A stretch of DNA of 64,000 bases. Origin: Parabacteroides faecis. GTDB taxonomy: Bacteria; Bacteroidota; Bacteroidia; Bacteroidales; Tannerellaceae. Location of the stretch: contig NZ_BMPB01000007.1 in the NCBI RefSeq assembly GCF_014647375.1, positions 62,001-126,000 on the forward strand, in the 5' to 3' direction. The position numbers were made by a program, and so were the translations under genes. Positions within the stretch are counted from its first letter, which is position 1; the number at the start of each line of letters is the position of its first letter. This document shows, in pieces, positions 36,902-45,896 of this stretch. The notes beneath the pieces are model-generated. The model was given only the letters and a program-made list of their open reading frames with translations, was not told the origin of the DNA and made no database searches.

Positions 36902-39900
36902 CTATTTAGCAAATGAAAACTCCAATTCATTTGCCCAATGTTCTTTCCAATCTGGATGAAAAGCACGACTGTTTTTCTTGGAAACACTTCGTTTACGTGC
37001 CAGTTCCATACAAGCTCCGCGAGCACCATCATCATTTACCCGACAGGAGAATTTTATCTTTTCTCCGTTATCCAACGATTTTTTAACATCCGGTATTTCA
37101 CTCCATGGAATAGCACATTCCGTATATAATGTATTACCTTCACGACGTGTTACTAATTTTCCATCCTTCACCGCACCATCATAAGGTGATTTAGGTTGGC
37201 GAGGATAGAAATGTTTACGGGGCATTCCCGGAACCAACATACGCCATATCTCAAAGCCTCCTCCATATTCGGGTGCTACAGTATTCAAGGCATATTCATA
37301 ATCTGTACATTTATAACCTACGTAGCGAGGTATCGTTCCCTTTGGATGTGACTCCATTCCATCTTCACCAATTGGCAAAACATTGAATGCTATCAAAATA
37401 TTATCGGTAGGTTTATCCATAGAGGCATCAGGCAATACGGGGTCTTTCCGGTATGAAAAACGACGAACACCTTCCGGCCATTTCAGTTCAACAAGATCAT
37501 CATAATCAACGGTTTCGCAAGAAACTCCAACTGGTAATTCCGGAGTAAATCCAACCAGATAATAACCGTTTTGACCATAGATAGATTTCCAGTTTCCTAA
37601 TGTATCAAAGTCTTTTTTTACCATAGTAGCAGCAGTTTTCCCCGTAACGTTCTGTCCAGCTACATCAAAAAACAGACCGCCGAGTTTAACTGTATACCAC
37701 CAACCTTCTGCTGTGCAACGAATTCTTACTTTCCCAGATAGATCCAATATCAAATAAGTACCATCCCAGACTTTAGGAATACGTTGAGTCATCAACTCTT
37801 TTCCTGTTTCCTGATCGTACACAACAACCTCGATATTATATTGGTCTATATCCGGAAAATAGAGAGCTGTACGAATAAATTTATCAGCTGGTAAATCCAA
37901 ATCCACACCTATGGAACGGGTTGTTTCCGTATTTTCAATATAATTCATGATACGGGATTGACCATCCGGAGCTTGAAGAGCTCTTTGGTCTCCGTTATCA
38001 GCACTCTGCTTCCTCTCCTCGGAGTGCATAGCCCAAACTGTTTGCATACGAGCCACATCCGGATAAAAGAAATCATCGTCATTACGAGTTTCAAAACGAT
38101 AAGTCCCTTTATTGGGTGTTTGATCTGCTACTTTTGCCGCAAAATAAAAATATTGATCATCGTAAGCTAAATAAGCTGTGGCCATACCATCTGCATTCGT
38201 TTCAAACTCCTTGAACGGATACCAGGCTGCTTCTGTCAACGAAACACTTGCACTGGAAGAACCTTTTATGGTTTGGGGAATCACATTTGCCCAATCGTCT
38301 AATTTTCCATCTACTTGAATAGTTTTTCTAGAAATGTAGTTAACATGCATATCTTCCCAATGTGCAGCTACCCCATCCTTGCCTCCATCAAAATAGACAT
38401 CCAATGGATATGTATTATCTGCAGTTGCTTCTCCTCCGGCTATATTTACAGAAATAGTCCTTGTCTCATTAGGTCCTAATGAGACTTTTTCCGGATAATT
38501 CAGTTGTAAATTTCCTAATTTCACTTGGAGTCTACCACTAACTTTCCTATTCAATATATTCGTCAGAACAAGATCCATTGATGAATGATCCGATACCGGT
38601 ACAGTCATATCCTTTGCCATTATTTCCAAAGGTTCATATCCCTCAATACGAGCATTTTTCAACGCATACAAAAGCTGTGAAAATGAGCCTTTACGACCAT
38701 CAGTTCGCATATAATACCCCCTATAGTTAAGTGGAATTTCATACTTGCCATGATGAGGTTGTATCACATTCCCGTAAAAATCATATAAGATAAAAGAAGA
38801 TTGTGCGTTCAAAATAAGACTTCCATCTTCCATTGCTTTATAACTGTTTAGGGCATCTTCTGCCTTAGCACGTTCTACCGAGCCTTGCGGCATAGTTACT
38901 ATTTTTTTCCGGAGTGCAATCTTTTCCGCAATTTCCTTCTGGCTTCTTACATTACGGAACAAGATGTTTTCCGCACCGAAAGCTTCCCCCAAATCTCCGG
39001 TAATAACAACAGTCCCGTCATCTACATTTTTTTCATACCCATCGAAAACCATTACCCAAGGTAATCCGTTCTTAAATAATAATTCTTTAAAGTCTCTCTC
39101 TCCGATCAGAGCCTGTACAGCCCCCATGGCAGCTGCTGGTGACCAAGAACTATGAATGGATGGTATTATCTCCACTCCGTTCGTCGTACGAACTTCCATA
39201 TTCGGAACTGTATTATGAGGATCGCCAGAATACATATATCCGCCATAAATTCCCATCGAACGATCATATCCTGCAGAACGATTGGCTGCCACAACCAGCC
39301 CTATACGGTCATCCGTATTTCCAACCCAACTTTCAGTATCCCAAATCAAAACCCTTCCTTTATGATCTTTACGGTTATTCCATTCGGGATATAGAACCGG
39401 GGATTCCATTCCCTGATAATGAATAGACAAAAAATCAAAAAACGGTAACATATCCATTGTTCCGTCACTGAACAATTTATCCCAAGCATTAGAATTCGAG
39501 TCACAGCCACCTATCAATACGTCCACTCCCTCCTTACGTGCTTCCATTACACCTTCGGCCATCGCTTTATAGATTTCACGATAACGTAGCATGTCGGCCT
39601 GCCAACCGGAAATAGAAATACCCTCCCAGGGTTCGTTCCAAAGGGAAACTGCTGTAACCGGCCCATTCGGCCATCCATGTTTCAGACACAATTCTTTTAC
39701 ATATTTCTTAAAATCTTCATCCAGTGAAGGAAGCCAGGAATAATCCTGTTTTGTCCGTTTATAAACTCCATTTTCATCCAGAAAAGAACGCTGAGTACCC
39801 AGAGGTGTCTGTGACTGTCCTTCACCAAACATCAATAGGACAGTTATATTATTGTCTTTATAACGTTTCATCTCTGCATCCATCCGACGCATTTCATTTT

Positions 39901-40519
39901 GATAATTACTCATAGTAGTCGGACAGTAAGATGCTCCGTATCGGATAGCTTGTACACCAATCCTGCTTAAAAAATCGACACCCAAATCATCCAATGATTG
40001 TTTCGGATACTGCATCTTGACAGGTGATGGTTTCATACTACGTACAAAACTGGTAGCCAAACGCCTACCATATTTTCCTAAATCGAACACAATAGCATAA
40101 CCTCCGAAGATATCCGGAATTTCCGGTAAAATTTCCATATCAATATATCCATTCGGAGATATTTTGACAGGAGTAGAAATCGTCTGAAGCTCTTCAATCT
40201 TATACATCTCCGGTAACCAAATATCATTAGGTACACCCCTTGCTCCATAATGTATCACATATATAGATGCATTTACATCAATAAAGTCTTCCGTATTACT
40301 TATCAATTGAAAAGTAAATTTCACTTTTTCTCCTGGCCAGAATACATTAGCTGGAGCACTTGAATAAATAGTTTTGATATCATAATCGTAATGCCGTAGA
40401 CCATTTTTTACTCCCATGACATTTTCATATCCAATCCACTCATAAGGTTCTTTCATTTGTGCATGCAATAAGCAGGAGAACACACATAAAAATACCAATA
40501 ACAAATATCGCCTTTTCAT
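36902..40519 (-). CDS. Large clan-A-like glycoside hydrolase with C-terminal CBM9-like domain
   Basis: The 1205-residue exported protein (signal FLCVFSCLLHAQ) has an N-terminal beta-sandwich (about 25-160), a TIM-barrel domain with acid/base-like Glu296 in LWNEPWEG and nucleophile-like Glu396 in IWDTESW, the two glutamates typical of clan GH-A (cf. GH39/GH5). The C-terminal half contains a CBM9-like or DOMON-like segment (QVDGKLDDWANVI, AYLAYDDQYFYFAAKV), present in parts twice. I do not recognise the exact family. It lies 11 bp from the GH28-like gene in the PUL operon, so its substrate should be a linkage in the same glycan. Confidence 0.7.
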   Translation of the reverse strand: MKRRYLLLVFLCVFSCLLHAQMKEPYEWIGYENVMGVKNGLRHYDYDIKTIYSSAPANVFWPGEKVKFTFQLISNTEDFIDVNASIYVIHYGARGVPNDIWLPEMYKIEELQTISTPVKISPNGYIDMEILPEIPDIFGGYAIVFDLGKYGRRLATSFVRSMKPSPVKMQYPKQSLDDLGVDFLSRIGVQAIRYGASYCPTTMSNYQNEMRRMDAEMKRYKDNNITVLLMFGEGQSQTPLGTQRSFLDENGVYKRTKQDYSWLPSLDEDFKKYVKELCLKHGWPNGPVTAVSLWNEPWEGISISGWQADMLRYREIYKAMAEGVMEARKEGVDVLIGGCDSNSNAWDKLFSDGTMDMLPFFDFLSIHYQGMESPVLYPEWNNRKDHKGRVLIWDTESWVGNTDDRIGLVVAANRSAGYDRSMGIYGGYMYSGDPHNTVPNMEVRTTNGVEIIPSIHSSWSPAAAMGAVQALIGERDFKELLFKNGLPWVMVFDGYEKNVDDGTVVITGDLGEAFGAENILFRNVRSQKEIAEKIALRKKIVTMPQGSVERAKAEDALNSYKAMEDGSLILNAQSSFILYDFYGNVIQPHHGKYEIPLNYRGYYMRTDGRKGSFSQLLYALKNARIEGYEPLEIMAKDMTVPVSDHSSMDLVLTNILNRKVSGRLQVKLGNLQLNYPEKVSLGPNETRTISVNIAGGEATADNTYPLDVYFDGGKDGVAAHWEDMHVNYISRKTIQVDGKLDDWANVIPQTIKGSSSASVSLTEAAWYPFKEFETNADGMATAYLAYDDQYFYFAAKVADQTPNKGTYRFETRNDDDFFYPDVARMQTVWAMHSEERKQSADNGDQRALQAPDGQSRIMNYIENTETTRSIGVDLDLPADKFIRTALYFPDIDQYNIEVVVYDQETGKELMTQRIPKVWDGTYLILDLSGKVRIRCTAEGWWYTVKLGGLFFDVAGQNVTGKTAATMVKKDFDTLGNWKSIYGQNGYYLVGFTPELPVGVSCETVDYDDLVELKWPEGVRRFSYRKDPVLPDASMDKPTDNILIAFNVLPIGEDGMESHPKGTIPRYVGYKCTDYEYALNTVAPEYGGGFEIWRMLVPGMPRKHFYPRQPKSPYDGAVKDGKLVTRREGNTLYTECAIPWSEIPDVKKSLDNGEKIKFSCRVNDDGARGACMELARKRSVSKKNSRAFHPDWKEHWANELEFSFAK

Positions 40520-40530
40520 ATCTTCATTTT

Positions 40531-41934
40531 TTATTTAAACTGTTTAATATCCGATCCTTTTATATCTCCAGAATCTTTTACAACCAAAGGTTTAACATTC
40601 TGAACTAACTTACATTCCACATTCGTCAGCGTTGTAGCCATTACATTATCAAGAAAAAAAGCCGGGCGAACTTCGGAACCATTATATGACAACTTTACAT
40701 TTTCACATATCAGTTGTTTTACATTCCGAATAAACCATCCCCAACAAGGTAATATGCGTGAATCTACATGCGGTTGTCCAACTTCAATATTATGCAGCGA
40801 CGGATCGTCATGTCCTTCATATTCAATCGAGATATCACACAACCGAACTCGTTCGAAAGTACCACCTTTCCAACTCTCCACTGAGGATGCAGATTTTGTT
40901 ATACGAGTCGCTTTTATTCGTTCTACTTCTATCGTACCACACTCATTGTCCTCATTCAAGATAAACATGAAAGGATTATCCAGATTATCTATTGTCAAAT
41001 CGTGAATAGAAACATTGTCGACTCTTCTCGGAGCATTTCCCCATCCTCCTGGCTGTAATAAAACAGCAGATAGCATATTGGTTCGTTTATGTTCCTTTGA
41101 GGTTCGATGAGGAAACACTCCCGGTCCTTTAAATGTACAGTGAGTTATTCTTAGACCAGTTGCCGGCATAATCATGCGAATACCATTACAAGAAGAGTTA
41201 ATATAACAATCGGTTATTGTCATATTTTCCCAGTAACCTCCGGCTATCGCGTCGTCACCGGTATAAAATTCAGAATTACGTATCAAAATATTTTTACCTC
41301 CGCGAATATGTATACCGTCCCATCCTTCCTTAATCGTAAGATGCTGAAAAGTTGCATTTTCTATTTCATAGGCCATAAAAGCATAATTTGCAGCATGAAT
41401 AACTGTGATACCAGATAATGTTATATTCCGCGACTCTCCGAGCAAAATAGTGTGAGGTCCCCTCATGTTTTCCTCTCCATCCGGATCAAAAACATGGTCG
41501 CCATCAATTACTCCTTCACCAGAAATAGAAACATCTTCAACTCCAACCCCTAATATCAAAGCTCGGTTCCAGTTATATTTATCTGCATTATCATATTTCT
41601 CCATCTCTTTGGCCGGTATATAAGGAGCATAGTCTTCTAATTCCGAAACACCTTTAATAACAGCCTCCTTTTCAAGAAAAAGTGACACATGATCCTGGAG
41701 ACGGATCGTTCCGGTCAAAAAAACACCGGATGGTACAACAACCGTTCCTCCTCCTTGTTCGGAGCAATACCGAATAGCTTGATCGAATGCATGTGTATTC
41801 AATGTTTTTCCATTTCCCTTTGCACCGTAATCCCGCACATTAACTCTTAAATCGGCAGATGACGCAATAGCCCGTACTGCCCCATGAAGCAAAACCAGAC
41901 AAATGAATAACTTTATTATAATCTTTACATTCAT
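40531..41934 (-). CDS. GH28-like right-handed beta-helix glycosidase
   Basis: The 467-residue secreted protein (signal LLHGAVRAIAS) shows the pectate-lyase/GH28 start VNVRDYGAKGNGKTLNTHAF, GGGTVVVPSGVFLTG, the helix repeats and a catalytic-like GWDGIHIRG, TGDDAIAGG and CNGIRM. In GH28 polygalacturonases the acids lie in NxD, DD and the HG box; here Asn/Asp and DD are present but the GHG is replaced by CNG. Activity on polygalacturonan should therefore not be assumed. It is 11 bp from each neighbour in the PUL. Confidence 0.75.
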   Translation of the reverse strand: MNVKIIIKLFICLVLLHGAVRAIASSADLRVNVRDYGAKGNGKTLNTHAFDQAIRYCSEQGGGTVVVPSGVFLTGTIRLQDHVSLFLEKEAVIKGVSELEDYAPYIPAKEMEKYDNADKYNWNRALILGVGVEDVSISGEGVIDGDHVFDPDGEENMRGPHTILLGESRNITLSGITVIHAANYAFMAYEIENATFQHLTIKEGWDGIHIRGGKNILIRNSEFYTGDDAIAGGYWENMTITDCYINSSCNGIRMIMPATGLRITHCTFKGPGVFPHRTSKEHKRTNMLSAVLLQPGGWGNAPRRVDNVSIHDLTIDNLDNPFMFILNEDNECGTIEVERIKATRITKSASSVESWKGGTFERVRLCDISIEYEGHDDPSLHNIEVGQPHVDSRILPCWGWFIRNVKQLICENVKLSYNGSEVRPAFFLDNVMATTLTNVECKLVQNVKPLVVKDSGDIKGSDIKQFK

Positions 41935-41945
41935 GACTATGATCT

Positions 41946-44168
41946 TTATATTGTATAAGTATAGACCTGATTCTTCGAAGCTCGTATTTCTTTCATTCGA
42001 GAACTTTTACCGGAAAGAATTGTCTTTACAACCGAACTTTTAGGTAGATGATGGTGAAAATCGCTAAAAGCCCATAAAACATATGTATTATCTTTATGAT
42101 ACAGCACACCTGCCTCATTTTCCAGTATTTCGCGATCATATAAATAAGGTTCTACTTCATTATATGCTTTAAAGAAATCGAATGTCGGAAACTCATCGTC
42201 TTTACCTCTGACCGGAACAAGCTTTTCTTTATCAACATCCCAAAAGACGAACCAGGACATTCTGTAAGCCAACCCTTTAAATAAAACATCAAGAGGATCA
42301 AAACCCAAATTCCGTATCTCCTGTGGTTCAAATGTTGCGATACAATCCGTCCAAATATACATACAATCGAGCCTCATCTTTACTCCCGGACCACTGCGAT
42401 GGACACCAAACACACCAATATCTTCCCCTGTATAATGATACCCCATTTCCTGCATATCACGTATCATGCTGATATGGGCCGGATACTGGGAAAAAATGCC
42501 CTTCACTGGCTCTTTTTTGGGGCGATAATATCCTAAATTATCTAACTGGTCCAATGTGGCACCACCTTTACGAACAGCATTCATATTTTGAACATGATGA
42601 AATTTATTACTCGTCATATTGAATGAACTATCCAGAAAAATCCCCCGGATACCGATATCATCATGTAGTTTTTTCCAGCATTTCATCCAATAAGCATAAA
42701 TATCAGGATCACGCATATTCAATGCACAAAAACGTGGTGTATAATGATCTGCCTCTATCGCATTAGAAGCATTTCTTATCCAAGGCATTTGTGCTTTCTG
42801 CACAACCTCCATCACCGAACCCTCGACCGGAAGACGTCTCAGACGATCAGTTGGTTTTTCTTCCGCATAACTAAACATCTCTGCTAAAGAAGAAATAGCA
42901 GTATTTCCCCACATCTCGACCGTCACACCTGCATCATTTGCCTTTTTACATAATTGACGCATATTATCTTCACCTACAGTATCAGCTATTTTATAATCGA
43001 TATTACAACACATATTAGAGACTCCATATACATTCATCGTATTCTGACATTCATTAGGCAAAAAAACAGTTTTCAATTCGGCAGCAATAAATGCAGGCAT
43101 TGCCCGATTTATATACTTATCCATATCTGGTATCTGCCATTCTTCAATCACACCATAGGTAGTCACACGTTCCCGTTTCAATCCAGCATTTTCATGCAAA
43201 ATATCATAAATAACATCTTTGGCTGCTTCATATATATTAGCCGCTTGAACTTCGGTTAATTCTCCTGGTAACCACAACACTTCAACCGGAGATGTTTTCA
43301 GTTCATGCCCTAAATCTGCACAATGTTCATGATAATGAACTAACTCCGACTTTCCTTCCTCTTTTTCAAACAAAGAATTAATATGTTTAACCTCATTAGG
43401 CCAGGTAAGCAATGTTCCTTTTGAAGAGGTTGTGAAAGTGAAGCCCTGTAATGTTGTTTGCAAAGGATGAAACTGGAAAATATTAGGATTCTCAATACCC
43501 GGTAAATACCATTCGGAAGAATAGAAATCTTTATTTGTTCCAAATTTAACCTTAGAAGGAACTACGCCACTACGCATCCAGAATTCATTTCCTATCACAT
43601 CACCCCCTATTTCCCAAGTTCCTCTATCCAGAATTCGATAGATAGGAAGTGTACTACTATTATACACATACTGATAAGTAAATCCCTGCCACGTTTTATT
43701 CCCGATTTCACGTGTCAAAGGTTTCAATATGAGTTTAAGTGTGGTGTCCTTTGCCGGTTGCGGACCTTCTGTCCAATCCGATAAATTCCGTCTGTTACGC
43801 ACCGTATGAAGCATCCATTCCATAAGACCGTCATTTATTTGATCTGCCGAAAATATCAGTTCTATAGAATCATCCGTTATTTTCTGATCAACCAAACGAT
43901 AATTCAGTAAACGAATTCCATCAGGTGTCGTAATCTCTACAAACATAGGTCTTCTTGGACTTCTAAGTTCAATCCCTCCTATGCTAATACTTCCCAACCC
44001 TAAAAATTCGTCTCCGATCATTATCGTTTCAATCATTACATCGTTCTTCAATATTGATCGAGTTGTTTTTCTGGTTCTATTCTCTCCGGTCGTTAGTACA
44101 GAGGGAACTGCCAACAAACCTAATGCAGCAGTAGTAGATTGTTTTAAAAAGGTTCTTCTTGTCTTCAT
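41946..44168 (-). CDS. Tat-exported glycoside-hydrolase-like protein (unassigned family)
   Basis: The 740-residue protein starts with a twin-arginine signal (KTRRTFLKQS, then a hydrophobic stretch), so it is probably folded in the cytoplasm before export. An N-terminal beta-rich domain (about 40-330) is followed by a TIM-barrel-like region with GIRGIFLDSSFN, where the Asp resembles nucleophiles of clan GH-D/GH31 type, and GEDIGVFGVHRSGPG. I do not know its CAZy family. Position in the PUL (11-20 bp gaps) implies a role in the same glycan. Confidence 0.6.
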   Translation of the reverse strand: MKTRRTFLKQSTTAALGLLAVPSVLTTGENRTRKTTRSILKNDVMIETIMIGDEFLGLGSISIGGIELRSPRRPMFVEITTPDGIRLLNYRLVDQKITDDSIELIFSADQINDGLMEWMLHTVRNRRNLSDWTEGPQPAKDTTLKLILKPLTREIGNKTWQGFTYQYVYNSSTLPIYRILDRGTWEIGGDVIGNEFWMRSGVVPSKVKFGTNKDFYSSEWYLPGIENPNIFQFHPLQTTLQGFTFTTSSKGTLLTWPNEVKHINSLFEKEEGKSELVHYHEHCADLGHELKTSPVEVLWLPGELTEVQAANIYEAAKDVIYDILHENAGLKRERVTTYGVIEEWQIPDMDKYINRAMPAFIAAELKTVFLPNECQNTMNVYGVSNMCCNIDYKIADTVGEDNMRQLCKKANDAGVTVEMWGNTAISSLAEMFSYAEEKPTDRLRRLPVEGSVMEVVQKAQMPWIRNASNAIEADHYTPRFCALNMRDPDIYAYWMKCWKKLHDDIGIRGIFLDSSFNMTSNKFHHVQNMNAVRKGGATLDQLDNLGYYRPKKEPVKGIFSQYPAHISMIRDMQEMGYHYTGEDIGVFGVHRSGPGVKMRLDCMYIWTDCIATFEPQEIRNLGFDPLDVLFKGLAYRMSWFVFWDVDKEKLVPVRGKDDEFPTFDFFKAYNEVEPYLYDREILENEAGVLYHKDNTYVLWAFSDFHHHLPKSSVVKTILSGKSSRMKEIRASKNQVYTYTI

Positions 44169-44188
44169 CTGTATAAACTTATTATTTG

Positions 44189-45784
44189 CTATTTATAAAT
44201 ATGGAATTTCACTTTTCTTATGGAAGGAGTCGTCATTCTAATAGACAATTCATCCCCATTCATCCGACGTTCAGAATGCCACACACCATCGTCAAAAGAG
44301 CCTTCTTCATGTAATAAGAACTCAATCTGCATATCAGATTTTTCAGAAACCGGATAGAAAGACAGTTGCATACCAAATCCACAAATAAAAAACTCATCTT
44401 TATCCGTTTGCAAAATCAAACCACCAGATTCAGATCGATATTCATTTTCATTACGTTGCTGATTATAACGCACTTGTATCCGATAATTCCCTAGTTGACA
44501 AATTTCTTCTTCCCGACCAGTGTACAATAAACCGATATTCCGATCTTTGCCACAATGCTGACTAAAGAAGGGTAAAAAACCCTTTAATGATTGATACGAA
44601 CGTGCCACAACAGCAGCTGTTTCCGAGTTAAAACCATCTATTGCAAAAGGAGCAAAACACATAGCATTCCTACCCAAAGCATAATAAACATAAGCTGCCT
44701 GTCGCACAGACGGTGCTAACTCTGGCAAAAACAAAGGATTCCCTTGTTGTGTATATTGATCACAAACTTTTTTAAAATCATCCAAATAAACATCCGCCCC
44801 ATACAAATCTATCGAAGGAGCACCTGCACGCCATACATCAAACATTTTTGAAACCGGACCACCACTGGGATAATTAGGAACCAAATCCTTCGAAAAACTG
44901 CCATCCAACCAAGCATTCACATACATAGGTATGGCATATTCCGCTTTACCAGCCAGAATTATGTCTTCTACATATTGAGAAACATACCAAGCAGAAAAGA
45001 CTTCATCCGCACCATAACCAAAAACTTCACGCCATGTTCCTGTTAATTTATTTCCTGTAAGCTGAAGCATATTTTTCATTTCAGATGTAAGATTCAGTTT
45101 GTTTTGCTTCAGATATTCTATTAAAGTAACCGGTACTTGTTCTTTAAATGCAGCTTCAGCGATATTACTCCGATCCCTGGATGTACCTAACAAGCCTGTC
45201 TCATTTTCCACTTGCATCATCAATACAGTCTGTTCCTTTGCATCATACTCTCGTATATATCGCATCAACTCCGCAAAAGCTTTAGCATCAGCCTTTCTGG
45301 TATTTTCTCCAAAAGCAGATAAAGCACCAGAATTGATTCCATTTTTAATTTGCATTCTCGGAAAGCGCTTAATATTAGTCTTGACCCATTCTGGAGCATA
45401 CGTCGACCACGTATTTTTCCAAGTACCAAACCAAATCAAAATCAGTTTCATGTCATTTTCCCGAGCTTGGTCTATAATACCCTTTACCAATGCATAATCA
45501 TATTCTCCTTCACGAGGCTCAAACAGCTCCCAAGAAACTGTTGCTATGACTGAATTTAAATAACGTTCTTTCAAATCTTTCATTCGCGGAGATAAATATC
45601 TTAGATTGGAAGCTGTAGAATTATGTAGTTCCCCACTTAGAAAGATAAAAGGTTTTTCATCGACAATCAATTGTTTGACTCCTTCCCGATTCACGGTGAT
45701 ATAAGGTAATTTTTGTGCATCCACACAAAAGGTTGTAACAATTAAAACTACAGTTACAAGACTAAATACTCTGTTTTTTTTCAT
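44189..45784 (-). CDS. GH35-like beta-galactosidase with DUF5597 domain
   Basis: The 531-residue secreted protein (signal VVLIVTTFCVDAQ) has a clan GH-A barrel: FIFLSGELHNSTASNLRYL, VSWELFEPREGEYDY, LILIWFGTWKNTWSTYAPEW and the acid/base Glu in MQVENETG; the nucleophile Glu may be in LFLPELAPS. The C-terminal region from about 400 fits DUF5597. Family members are annotated as beta-galactosidase-like, but specificity is little tested. It sits 112 bp downstream of the second GH92 gene. Confidence 0.8.
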   Translation of the reverse strand: MKKNRVFSLVTVVLIVTTFCVDAQKLPYITVNREGVKQLIVDEKPFIFLSGELHNSTASNLRYLSPRMKDLKERYLNSVIATVSWELFEPREGEYDYALVKGIIDQARENDMKLILIWFGTWKNTWSTYAPEWVKTNIKRFPRMQIKNGINSGALSAFGENTRKADAKAFAELMRYIREYDAKEQTVLMMQVENETGLLGTSRDRSNIAEAAFKEQVPVTLIEYLKQNKLNLTSEMKNMLQLTGNKLTGTWREVFGYGADEVFSAWYVSQYVEDIILAGKAEYAIPMYVNAWLDGSFSKDLVPNYPSGGPVSKMFDVWRAGAPSIDLYGADVYLDDFKKVCDQYTQQGNPLFLPELAPSVRQAAYVYYALGRNAMCFAPFAIDGFNSETAAVVARSYQSLKGFLPFFSQHCGKDRNIGLLYTGREEEICQLGNYRIQVRYNQQRNENEYRSESGGLILQTDKDEFFICGFGMQLSFYPVSEKSDMQIEFLLHEEGSFDDGVWHSERRMNGDELSIRMTTPSIRKVKFHIYK

Positions 45785-45896
45785 GGTCGTAAAGAATTAA
45801 AAAATAAAACAATGCCCTCATGAGAAAAGCCACAACCTCTCCCACGAATAATAATTTATTATATTTCAATCTATTATATTAGATAAATCACAAATA

